Source of the DNA: Saprospiraceae bacterium
GTDB taxonomy: Bacteria > Bacteroidota > Bacteroidia > Chitinophagales > Saprospiraceae
Direction: 5' to 3'
NCBI GenBank assembly: GCA_016719855.1
Contig: JADJYH010000028.1
Span: 21,256-85,255 of the forward strand
Length of the DNA: 64,000 nucleotides
This document shows positions 45,189 through 52,295 of this stretch, piece after piece. The notes under the pieces are model-generated. The model worked only from the letters and a program-made list of their open reading frames with translations. It was not told where the DNA came from and did not search any database. Made by a program: the position numbers and the translations under genes. Each line of letters begins with the position of its first letter. Within the stretch, counting starts at the first letter, position 1.

Positions 45189-45755
45189 ATGAAATCCATT
45201 TCCGTTTTTTGTGGTTCCAACAAAGGCTTCGACCCTGCCTACGCAGCTGCAGCTGTTGAAATCGGGCAGACGTTTGCGAAGCGAAAAATCCGCACCGTGT
45301 ATGGCGCTGGCAACGTGGGCTTGATGGGCATCTTGGCCGATGCGGCTTTGGAAAATGGCGGCGAAGTACTTGGAATCATCCCCGATTTCTTGAAAAAAAA
45401 GGAAGTCTGCCACACAGGCCTGACCGAACTGATAGTGACCCGTACCATGCACGAGCGCAAGCAAATCATGGCCGACCAATCCGACGGATTCATCATCCTG
45501 CCGGGCGGCTTCGGCACGCTAGATGAGTTTTTTGAGATACTCACCTGGCGGCAATTGCGGCTGCACAGCAAGCCAATCGGAATTTTTGATGTGGGCGGTT
45601 TTTACCAGCATTTGCTCGCACACGTGCGTCAAATGTGGGAAAAGGGATTTCTGCGAGATGCAAATTTGGCCCTGTTCACCGTGGCCAACAACTTGCCCGA
45701 ACTGCTGGAAAAAATGGTTCAACCCGTCAACATTGTGGAGGATAAATGGTTGTAA
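45189..45755 (+). CDS. LOG family protein (nucleoside-5'-monophosphate phosphoribohydrolase-like)
   Basis: About 188 residues, starting MKSISVFCGSNKG. The Rossmann-like fold carries the diagnostic motif PGGFGTLDE (105-113) and upstream MHERK (88-92), which define LOG/lysine-decarboxylase-like proteins. Characterised members cleave cytokinin riboside or other nucleoside monophosphates; a cytokinin role should not be assumed in a free-living bacterium. ATG 45189 gives the usual N-terminus; an earlier in-frame ATG at 45159 is less likely. Monocistronic by layout. Confidence 0.88.
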   Translation: MKSISVFCGSNKGFDPAYAAAAVEIGQTFAKRKIRTVYGAGNVGLMGILADAALENGGEVLGIIPDFLKKKEVCHTGLTELIVTRTMHERKQIMADQSDGFIILPGGFGTLDEFFEILTWRQLRLHSKPIGIFDVGGFYQHLLAHVRQMWEKGFLRDANLALFTVANNLPELLEKMVQPVNIVEDKWL

Positions 45756-45832
45756 CGAGCGATTCGAAGCTGGATGCAAAATTGTTTGACGAAACAAATA
45801 GCATCATTGGCAAATAATAATTTGGGAAAGTT

Positions 45833-45840
45833 TACCTTTG
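45833..45840 (+). promoter_or_regulatory. Candidate Bacteroidota -7 box TACCTTTG for ahcY
   Basis: TACCTTTG followed by CC, 80 bases before the ahcY start, matches TAnnTTTG. A TTG about 23 bases upstream is a possible -33 element. Confidence 0.5.
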
Positions 45841-45920
45841 CCACCTGAAATCAAAATCTTTAGAACCCCACCCTCCTCGATTCTACAAAATTTATTTATC
45901 CATAAAAATTCATTTTCAAT

Positions 45921-47234
45921 ATGCAAACCGTAGAGACATCCCTAAAGTACAAAGTAAAAGACATCGCCCTTGCTGAATGGGGGCGTAAGGAAATCGAATT
46001 GGCCGAAGCCGAAATGCCGGGCCTCATGGCCCTGCGTGAGCAGTATGGCAAGTCGAAGCCGCTGGCTGGTGCCCGCATTGCTGGCTGCCTCCACATGACC
46101 ATCCAAACTGCCGTTCTGATTGAAACGCTGAAGGAACTTGGCGCCGATGTGACCTGGTCTTCTTGCAACATTTTCTCCACCCAAGACCACGCCGCTGCTG
46201 CAATTGCTGCCGTTGGTGTTCCCGTTTTTGCTTGGAAAGGCCAAAACGAGGAGGAGTTCGACTGGTGCATCGAGCAGACACTGTTTGCCTTCGAAGACGG
46301 CCAGCCGCTGAACATGATTCTCGATGACGGTGGCGACCTCACCAACATGGTGCTCGACCGCTACCCCGAACTCATCGCCAACATCAAGGGCATCTCCGAA
46401 GAGACAACCACTGGCGTTCACCGCCTGTACGAGCGGATGAAAAACGGCACATTGGCCATGCCTGCCATCAACGTGAACGACAGCGTTACGAAATCAAAAT
46501 TTGACAACAAATACGGCTGCAAAGAGAGCCTCGTGGACTCTATCCGCCGTGCGACCGACATCATGATGGCGGGCAAAGTAGCCGTCGTGGCTGGCTACGG
46601 CGACGTAGGAAAAGGCTCTGCTGCCTCCCTCCGTGGCGCTGGATGCCGGGTAATCGTTACTGAAATTGACCCGATTTGCGCATTGCAAGCAGCCATGGAC
46701 GGTTTCGCCGTGTTGAAAATGGAAAACGCATTGCCGCAGGCCAATATCGTCGTGACCGCCACTGGCAACTGCGACATCATCTCTGCCGAGCATTTCAAAA
46801 TGATGAAGGACAAGACCATCGTCTGCAATATCGGCCACTTCGACAACGAGATTGATGTCGCTTGGCTCAAGTCGAACTGGGGACACACCCACGTGAACAT
46901 CAAGCCGCAGGTGGACAAGTACACCGTCAACGGCAAAGACATCCTCTTGTTGGCCGAAGGCCGCCTCGTGAACCTGGGTTGTGCCACTGGCCACCCGTCG
47001 TTCGTGATGTCCAACTCCTTTACCAACCAGGTGCTGGCGCAATTGGAGCTTTGGACCAACGGCGACAAGTACGGCAACGAGGTTTACACGCTGCCCAAGC
47101 ACCTCGACGAGCAGGTAGCCCGCCTGCACCTCGCCAAAATCGGCGTGGAACTGGAGGAGCTGAACGACAAGCAGGCTGGCTACATCGGCGTGCCGAAGTC
47201 TGGCCCGTTCAAGCCGGAGTACTACCGGTATTGA
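45921..47234 (+). CDS. ahcY: Adenosylhomocysteinase (S-adenosylhomocysteine hydrolase)
   Basis: A 437-residue, full-length, uninterrupted enzyme. Substrate-side blocks include GCLHMTIQTAVLIETL, SSCNIFSTQDHAAAAIA and DDGGDLTNMVLDRYPEL; the NAD site is VAGYGDVGKGSAASLRGAG, followed by TEIDPICALQAAMDGF. The C-terminus ends KSGPFKPEYYRY, the conserved dimer-exchange tail. It splits S-adenosylhomocysteine into adenosine and homocysteine, keeping methylation reactions running. It is preceded by a good -7 box and is one of the cleanest genes in the window. Confidence 0.96.
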   Translation: MQTVETSLKYKVKDIALAEWGRKEIELAEAEMPGLMALREQYGKSKPLAGARIAGCLHMTIQTAVLIETLKELGADVTWSSCNIFSTQDHAAAAIAAVGVPVFAWKGQNEEEFDWCIEQTLFAFEDGQPLNMILDDGGDLTNMVLDRYPELIANIKGISEETTTGVHRLYERMKNGTLAMPAINVNDSVTKSKFDNKYGCKESLVDSIRRATDIMMAGKVAVVAGYGDVGKGSAASLRGAGCRVIVTEIDPICALQAAMDGFAVLKMENALPQANIVVTATGNCDIISAEHFKMMKDKTIVCNIGHFDNEIDVAWLKSNWGHTHVNIKPQVDKYTVNGKDILLLAEGRLVNLGCATGHPSFVMSNSFTNQVLAQLELWTNGDKYGNEVYTLPKHLDEQVARLHLAKIGVELEELNDKQAGYIGVPKSGPFKPEYYRY

Positions 47235-47406
47235 TAGTTGGCCCCAAAGGGGTAAACAGTTCGACGGTTGGCAGTTTGCAGTCTACGACTGCTACTTCCG
47301 ACATGAAATTGACAAATGACAATTAGACATAAAAATGGCCCGGGAGGCGGGCTGTGTCTTCGCTTAGGCTGAATCCCTGTCGGGCTTTCATCTTCCTTAG
47401 GGTTGC

Positions 47407-47414
47407 TACATTTG
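47407..47414 (+). promoter_or_regulatory. Candidate Bacteroidota -7 box TACATTTG upstream of mutA
   Basis: TACATTTG followed by CC lies 18 bases before the ATG at 47432, giving a very short leader. It matches the same motif found at 6815 and 45833. Confidence 0.45.
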
Positions 47415-47431
47415 CCATTCAATCATTGAAA

Positions 47432-48524
47432 ATGAAGCAGTTATTTGAGGATTTCCGCCGGTCTCCAAAGCCGATTGGCTGGAAAAAATCAAGAAAGACC
47501 TGAAAGGCAAGGACATTTCCGACTTTGATTGGGAGGTTGCCAGGGCTTTCGGTCAGTGCATTTCCGCATGCCGACGACCTTGACGGGGAACTTCCCCACC
47601 CCATTTCCGAAGGGAAAACGACTGGCAAATCTGTGAGGACATTCCAAGTCGAAAATGAAGGAAAAGGCCAAACAAATGGCACTGAAAGCACTGGAAGGCG
47701 GGGCAGAGGCGCTGCGCTTTGTTGCTTCAGAACGCCAGATTTTGCTGGGGCTTTCTGGAAGGCATTGACCTGAGCATCATTTCGCTGCATTTCAGAGTTA
47801 AACGGATGGTTCGAGCCACGTTGAGTTGCTCCCACAATTCTTGGAATACGCAGGCGAAAATGCGGCGCAAAACTGCTGGCACCATCTGTTGGCAAGGCGA
47901 TTCATCTCCCAAGCGAATTGATGCAATTTGCGAACAATCACCTGCCGAACTTCAAGGTGCTGCCCGTTCACGGTTCTGCTTTTTATGATGGGGATGAAAA
48001 CACGGCCAGTGAACTCACAAATTGCCAAAGCCGCCAACGACTGGTTTCGAAGCTTATCGCCGATGGAATCAGTGCCGAGGACATTGCAAAGCACGTGTTT
48101 TTCACGGTTTTCATCGGCAAAACTACTTCCTGCAAATCGCCAAACTGCGGGCGCTACATAAATTTTGGCCGAATTACAGCGCAAATGGGGCATCGAAAAC
48201 CCGCAACCCGCTTTCATTTTCGCCCATTTCCCCCTTGCCGAACAATCTCCCGATGCCAACACCAACCTGATTCAAGCCACTACCCAGGCCATGTCCGCTG
48301 TCATCGGTGGCGTTAATGTTTTGACTGTTTTGCCTTCCGATAAAACGAGTGACGATGCCAAGCCCACCGACTTCTCCCGCCGCATGGCCCGCAACGTGCA
48401 GCATATCCTGCGAATGGAAAGCCATTTTGATTGGGTGGCCGACCCAGCGGCAGGGAGCTATTTCATCGAAAATTTGACGGAACAGCTTTTGGAGGGGATG
48501 AGGTTTGAGATGCTGTGGACATGA
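47432..48524 (+). pseudogene. mutA: Methylmalonyl-CoA mutase small subunit, many frameshifts and truncated 3' end
   Basis: Joining frames gives a clear MutA: MKQLFEDFPPVSKADWLEKIKKDL, then MALKALEGGAEALRFVASERQILLG, GIDLSIISLHFRVKRM, NNHLPNFKVLPVHGSAFYDGDENTASEL, ISAEDIAKHVFFTV, then QATTQAMSAVIGGVNVLTVLPSDKT and DPAAGSYFIENLTEQLLE. At least eight indels occur in 1.1 kb; several are a missing base in a doubled letter. After TEQLLE the frame ends in GMRFEMLWT and the usual C-terminal part is absent, replaced by hairpins. MutA pairs with MutB in propionate/succinyl-CoA metabolism; no mutB is in the window. Low-coverage sequence and real decay are both possible. Confidence 0.75.
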
Positions 48525-48525
48525 A

Positions 48526-48559
48526 AAAACCCGTACTGGCAGGGCTGCCGCACGGGTTT
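48526..48559. terminator. Nested hairpin after mutA
   Basis: AAACCCGT pairs with ACGGGTTT around an inner GGCAGGGCTGCC hairpin, directly after the mutA stop. It probably ends that transcript; the 29-bp inverted repeat starts within its last bases. Confidence 0.55.
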
Positions 48560-48630
48560 GTAGCCGCCAAACTTGTTTGGCTGGCTGTATCATCAACTAT
48601 AAGCCAGCCAAACAAGTTTGGCGGCTACAA
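48558..48630. repeat. 29-bp perfect inverted repeat, co-varying relative of the GTGGTCGCC family
   Basis: The arms 48558-48586 and 48602-48630 are exact complements around a 15-nt loop, and each contains the inner near-palindrome CCAAACTTGTTTGG. The arms share 20 of 29 bases with the copy at 23679-23749, and every difference is matched in the opposite arm. It ends at the fbaA stop codon. Confidence 0.9.
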
Positions 48631-49622
48631 TCAAGCATTCCGATTGATGCAGTCCAAATCTTCAAAGGCCAGCTTCAAGCGCTTCACGAAAGTCTCTTCG
48701 CCTTTGCGCAGCCAAACCCGTGGGTCGTAGTATTTTTTGTTCGGCTTGTCCTCGCCATCTGGGTTACCGATTTGGCTTTGCAGGTAGCCCTTTTTTGCCT
48801 CGTAGTAGTCCTTCACGCCTTCCCAATATGCCCACTGCATGTCGGTGTCAATGTTCATCTTGATGGCGCCGTAGCTGATGGCCTCCCTGATTTCCTCCCG
48901 GCTGGAGCCGCTACCGCCGTGGAAAACGAAGTTGATGGGCTGCTCCCGGCTCGTCTTGAATTTCTCCCGAACATAATCCTGAGAGTTCTTCAAAATGACT
49001 GGTTGGAGCTTCACGTTGCCTGGTTTGTACACGCCATGCACGTTGCCGAAAGCTGCCGCAATGGTGAAACGGGGACTGACTTTGAGCAGTTCTTCGTAGG
49101 CGTAGGATACCTCGGAGGGCTGCGTATAAAGCTTGGAACTGTCAACACTGGTGTTGTCCACGCCATCCTCTTCGCCACCGGTCACACCCAGTTCAATTTC
49201 GAGGGTCATGCCGATTTTGTCCATGCGCTTGAGGTACTCCACGCAGATTTCGATGTTTTCGTGGATGGGTTCTTCGCTCAGGTCGAGCATGTGTGAGCTG
49301 TAGAGTGGGATACCATGTTCAGCGTAGAATTTTTCGCCAGCATCAAGCAGTCCGTCAATCCAAGGAAGCAGGCTCTTGGCGCAATGGTCGGTGTGCAGCA
49401 CGACGGGCACGCAAAAAACACCGCTCCACCGTTGGAGAACTGGATCATTACTGGTGAGTTGACTGCCTTGGCCGTTTCCAGCACGGCGTTGACGGAGTTG
49501 GTGCCGATGACGTTCACCGCCGGGAGGGCGTAGTTGTTGTCGTTGGCATGTTGGAGCAGTTCGGTCACCTCGTCGCCGTGCAGTACGCCGGGACGGAACC
49601 TTGAATTGGATGAGTTATTCAT
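48631..49622 (-). CDS. fbaA: Class II fructose-bisphosphate aldolase with an internal deletion and frame change
   Basis: The start MNNSSNSRFRPGVLHGDEVTELLQHAND at 49622 and all of the C-terminal two-thirds (PVVLHTDHCAK, LDLSEEPIHENIEICVEYL, EIELGVTGGEEDGVDN, FGNVHGVYKPGNVKL, FHGGSGS, YGAIKMNIDTD) match class II aldolase, with Zn-binding His in HTDHC retained. Between SNGGAVFFA and VPVVLHTDHC about 30 residues present in E. coli FbaA-type enzymes (the GKG...VHQMAE segment) are missing, and the two sides are in different frames (junction about 49400). This central glycolytic/gluconeogenic enzyme is unlikely to be dispensable, so a misassembly is suspected. A -7 box lies just upstream. Confidence 0.85.
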
Positions 49623-49648
49623 ATTTTCTTTTGTTTTTAGTTCAGTGG

Positions 49649-49656
49649 CGAATGTA
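49649..49656 (-). promoter_or_regulatory. Candidate -7 box TACATTCG for fbaA
   Basis: The minus strand reads TACATTCG followed by CC, 27 bases before the start at 49622. It differs from TAnnTTTG by one base (C for T), a common variant. Confidence 0.4.
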
Positions 49657-49743
49657 GAAAGATTCACAGTATTTGTGAAACGTACACCAACGAAAAAAGG
49701 CAATGCTGGGATTGCATTGCCTTTTTCAAACAGAAATAATATT

Positions 49744-50301
49744 TCAAAGCGAAACGTCAACGGGTTCTTCTTCCTCCACATCGAACAGTGGCGTCAGCTT
49801 GTCGGGCATCTCCTTTTGGAGCACTTTGCTGAGTTCCTTCAAGCTGAGATTGGCCTTCGCCGAAATGAAGAACATTTCGCCGCTTTCCGTATCGTTGAAT
49901 ACCATCATTATGTTTTGGATGATGTCGCCAAACTCCTGAACCATTATCTGCATGTGCATCCCTTCCGACTTGATCATAATCAAGTCATCGAAATGATTGT
50001 TCAGCAGGTCTTGGCGCAACCGACTCACCTTTTCTGCTGGAATCTGAACGCCTTCCTCGGAGTACATGAACTTGACTTTGCCAAAGTGACGCATCAGCCC
50101 GAGGGCATCTTTTTCCGTTTCCGATTCGGCCTTGTTCCGGGCGATTTTGCTCCCCAACCGGATTACCCAGCCGGGCAGTTTCATGTTCTTGACGCCTTGT
50201 TCGTGCTTATGCTGCCGATAGAACTTGTTCAAAGCCTTGTTTTGGCAGATGGCGAGGCCGGGCAACAACAACAGCATAAAAATTAGCAGATTGTTTTTCA
50301 T
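49744..50301 (-). CDS. DUF4252-family secreted protein
   Basis: A 185-residue protein with a signal peptide (MKNNLLIFMLLLLPGLAICQ) and one domain typical of DUF4252: NKFYRQHKHEQGVKNMKLPGWVIRLGSKIA...LGLMRHFGKVKFMYSEEG...LNNHFDDLIMIKSEGMHMQIMVQEFGDIIQNIMMVFNDTESGEMFFISAKANLSLKELSKVL. Function unknown. In Bacteroidota these genes commonly sit behind an ECF sigma/anti-sigma pair, exactly as here (50358-52063, all on the minus strand). The protein is presumably a target of the pair. Confidence 0.8.
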   Translation of the reverse strand: MKNNLLIFMLLLLPGLAICQNKALNKFYRQHKHEQGVKNMKLPGWVIRLGSKIARNKAESETEKDALGLMRHFGKVKFMYSEEGVQIPAEKVSRLRQDLLNNHFDDLIMIKSEGMHMQIMVQEFGDIIQNIMMVFNDTESGEMFFISAKANLSLKELSKVLQKEMPDKLTPLFDVEEEEPVDVSL

Positions 50302-50357
50302 GGCAAACTCAGGTTTATGATGAAAGATGTTGTGTCAAGGAAAATACCCTGATTGCC

Positions 50358-50897
50358 TTATTCATCATTTTTCTTGGTCCCCTTGTCGCCGTCTCCCTTA
50401 TCGAAAGCTTTGGATAGCTTGCCAATTTCGTTGAGGTCAATTTTACCCATGAAACTCAGCAGCACAAAGTCCTCGTCCTCTCCGCCAACGAGCAGCAGCA
50501 GTTCATCTAGCGTGTTGCCGCCGTCGCTGTCCTTCACGAGGAATTTTACGTTTTCCGTTTTGCCCTCACGTACTTCAAGCAGGGTTTCGTAGCCCTTTGT
50601 GTTGATAGTATTGAGTGCTTCCTGGTAGAACTTGTTGCCGTCCGTCTCCGTGGTCAGGATGCGCAGGCCCTTTAGGTCCTTGCACACGGAAAGAATGGCC
50701 TGTGATTCCTCGTCGTCGAGGTCGAGTTCCATTTTGTTGATCATCGAGAACATTTTTCCACTGACGTACACGACCGTAAAACGCTCGTCGTCAACGTACT
50801 TGGCAAAATACTTCGAGATGGCATCTTCCTGCGCAACGGCGGAAGTGGTAATTCCTGCGGTGAGGAAAAGTGCGAACAGAATTGACAGGTATTTCAT
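50358..50897 (-). CDS. DUF4252-family secreted protein, second copy
   Basis: A 179-residue protein with a cleaved signal peptide (MKYLSILFALFLTAGITTSAVAQ). The domain shows KYFAKYVDDERFTVVYVSGKMFSMINKMELDLDDEESQAILSVCKDLKGLRILTTETDGNKFYQEALNTI...YETLLEVREGKTENVKFLVKDSDGGNTLDELLLLVGGEDEDFVLLSFMGKIDLNEIGKL, a clearer DUF4252 than its downstream neighbour. The tail is acidic and Lys-rich (DKGDGDKGTKKNDE). Envelope location and dependence on the adjacent sigma factor are inferred. Confidence 0.85.
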   Translation of the reverse strand: MKYLSILFALFLTAGITTSAVAQEDAISKYFAKYVDDERFTVVYVSGKMFSMINKMELDLDDEESQAILSVCKDLKGLRILTTETDGNKFYQEALNTINTKGYETLLEVREGKTENVKFLVKDSDGGNTLDELLLLVGGEDEDFVLLSFMGKIDLNEIGKLSKAFDKGDGDKGTKKNDE

Positions 50898-51016
50898 TTT
50901 TCTAAAATTTTATGAGTTAAAAAATCGGGTGATTTCGATGAAGTGTTGGATGGTCATATTGTTGTATTGTTGTCGAAATACGAGTAACACTAATTTTCAA
51001 TTCTCCAATTCATCCA

Positions 51017-51520
51017 TCAATTAAAATACTTCCCTACCTTCTCCATTTTCCCCACCTCTTCCGTGGCTTTTTTCGAGCCTTTGTTGAGCTTGGATGAAAG
51101 GAGTCTTAGGGCTTTCACGGTTTCTTCGTAGGCTACTTTTTCGTCCTTGATTTCGTACTTTGACCAATCTACGGACGCTTGCTGGGCCTGCGTGGTGTTT
51201 GATTTTTGGAGGAAAAGCATGGATGCCACCAGCACCCCACCCACTGCGGCGATGCGCAGCAACTGACGAGGCCAAGTGCGCATTTGAACGATTTTGGCAT
51301 CGCTGGCTGCTTCCATTTTTAGGAACAATGTTTCGTCAAAATCGTCCGATAAAACCTGCTGCCTCTCCGTGGCAAAGTGCTGGAACATCGGTTGGTACTC
51401 CTTCAACTCCTCGGCCACTTGTTCACCACTTTGTGGGCCATCGTTGAAGTAGTCACGGAGCTTGGCCTCCTCTTCCAGCGAGGTTTCTCCTTCAAAATAT
51501 TTTTCGATAAGCGCTTTCAT
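51017..51520 (-). CDS. Anti-sigma-factor-like membrane protein
   Basis: About 167 residues. The N-terminal cytoplasmic part (MKALIEKYFEGETSLEEEAKLRDYFNDG) is a zinc-finger-less anti-sigma-like helical domain. One membrane segment follows (LRIAAVGGVLVASMLFL), then a short periplasmic part rich in Lys and Glu (EIKDEKVAYEETVKALRLLSSKLNKGSKKA). Position directly downstream of the ECF sigma gene, with 54 bases between, supports the assignment: such a protein would hold the sigma factor until an envelope signal arrives. The start MKALIEKYF at 51520 is preferred over the ATG at 51541. Confidence 0.75.
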   Translation of the reverse strand: MKALIEKYFEGETSLEEEAKLRDYFNDGPQSGEQVAEELKEYQPMFQHFATERQQVLSDDFDETLFLKMEAASDAKIVQMRTWPRQLLRIAAVGGVLVASMLFLQKSNTTQAQQASVDWSKYEIKDEKVAYEETVKALRLLSSKLNKGSKKATEEVGKMEKVGKYFN

Positions 51521-51574
51521 GTTCACAAATTTATGTTTCAATTTTGAGAAGTTGAGGCTCCATTTCCATACCTC

Positions 51575-52063
51575 CTACCTCATACCTTCCTTAACGGCCT
51601 TCCTCGCCCTGAACAGGTACACCTTCACTTGGTCCATCGGCACGTTGAGCACCTCGGCGATTTCTTGGTAGCTCAAGCCCTCGATGTCTCGCAGTTGCAT
51701 GATGTCCCGTTGTTTTTCGGGCAAGCGGTTCATCAGGTTGCGCACCTGGTCGAAGACGTCATGCGTGACGACGGTTTCGTAAGGCGTCGCCGAGTGGTCG
51801 TGGAGGTCGAAGCCAGCGCTCATGGGCACCATCCGCTGGTGCTTCGAGCGCAATTTGTCAATCGAAAGGTTCTTCGTAGCCGTGATGCACCAAGCCTCGA
51901 TGTTCGAGATGTTGTCCATTTGTTGGCGGTTGTTCCATAGCTTGATGAACACCTCCTGCACCACGTCCTCCGCCTCCGCAGCCTGTCCCACAATGCCGAG
52001 GGCAAAGCGGAAAAGCCGGTTTTTTATCGGCAGAATCTTCGTTTTGAAGTCGTGGTGATTCAT
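51575..52063 (-). CDS. RNA polymerase ECF-type sigma factor
   Basis: About 162 residues with sigma region 2 (NRLFRFALGIVGQAAEAEDVVQEVFIKLWNNRQQMDNISNIEAWCITATKNLSIDKLRS) and region 4 (VRNLMNRLPEKQRDIMQLRDIEGLSYQEIAEVLNVPMDQVKVYLFRARKAVKEGMR), the latter with a typical helix-turn-helix. MNHHDFKT at 52063 is the start. It heads a four-gene unit with the anti-sigma-like protein and two DUF4252 proteins, and is likely to control them and its own expression. Confidence 0.92.
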   Translation of the reverse strand: MNHHDFKTKILPIKNRLFRFALGIVGQAAEAEDVVQEVFIKLWNNRQQMDNISNIEAWCITATKNLSIDKLRSKHQRMVPMSAGFDLHDHSATPYETVVTHDVFDQVRNLMNRLPEKQRDIMQLRDIEGLSYQEIAEVLNVPMDQVKVYLFRARKAVKEGMR

Positions 52064-52256
52064 GAAAAAAGCTCCGAGTTTCAAGTTTCGAGTTGCCTGA
52101 AAGCCTTTCGAAACTGTTTATAAAAGGCAGACGACGGCTTCTCAGAGATTGTTACAAACGCGCTGAAAAATTCTGAGAAAAACATGGTTTCGAACCAAAA
52201 ATCAAATTTACCGCTAATTTAGCCGCCAATCATTTACGACTCATGGTTTTGCCGTG

Positions 52257-52288
52257 CAATCGTAAATCGTAATTCAAAAATCGTAAAT
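52257..52288. repeat. Heptad tract (word ATCGTAA)
   Basis: ATCGTAA, ATCGTAA(TTC) and ATCGTAA units, with ATTTACGA about 35 bases upstream (52223) as the complement, lie directly before the GTG start of the Clp-like gene. Confidence 0.65.
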
Positions 52289-52295
52289 CCCTTTC

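Noticed and set aside
47330..47400. Possible riboswitch between ahcY and mutA
   Set aside because: Only a weak 5-bp GC stem (GCCCG/CGGGC) is visible, and I could not match any cobalamin or SAH riboswitch core.
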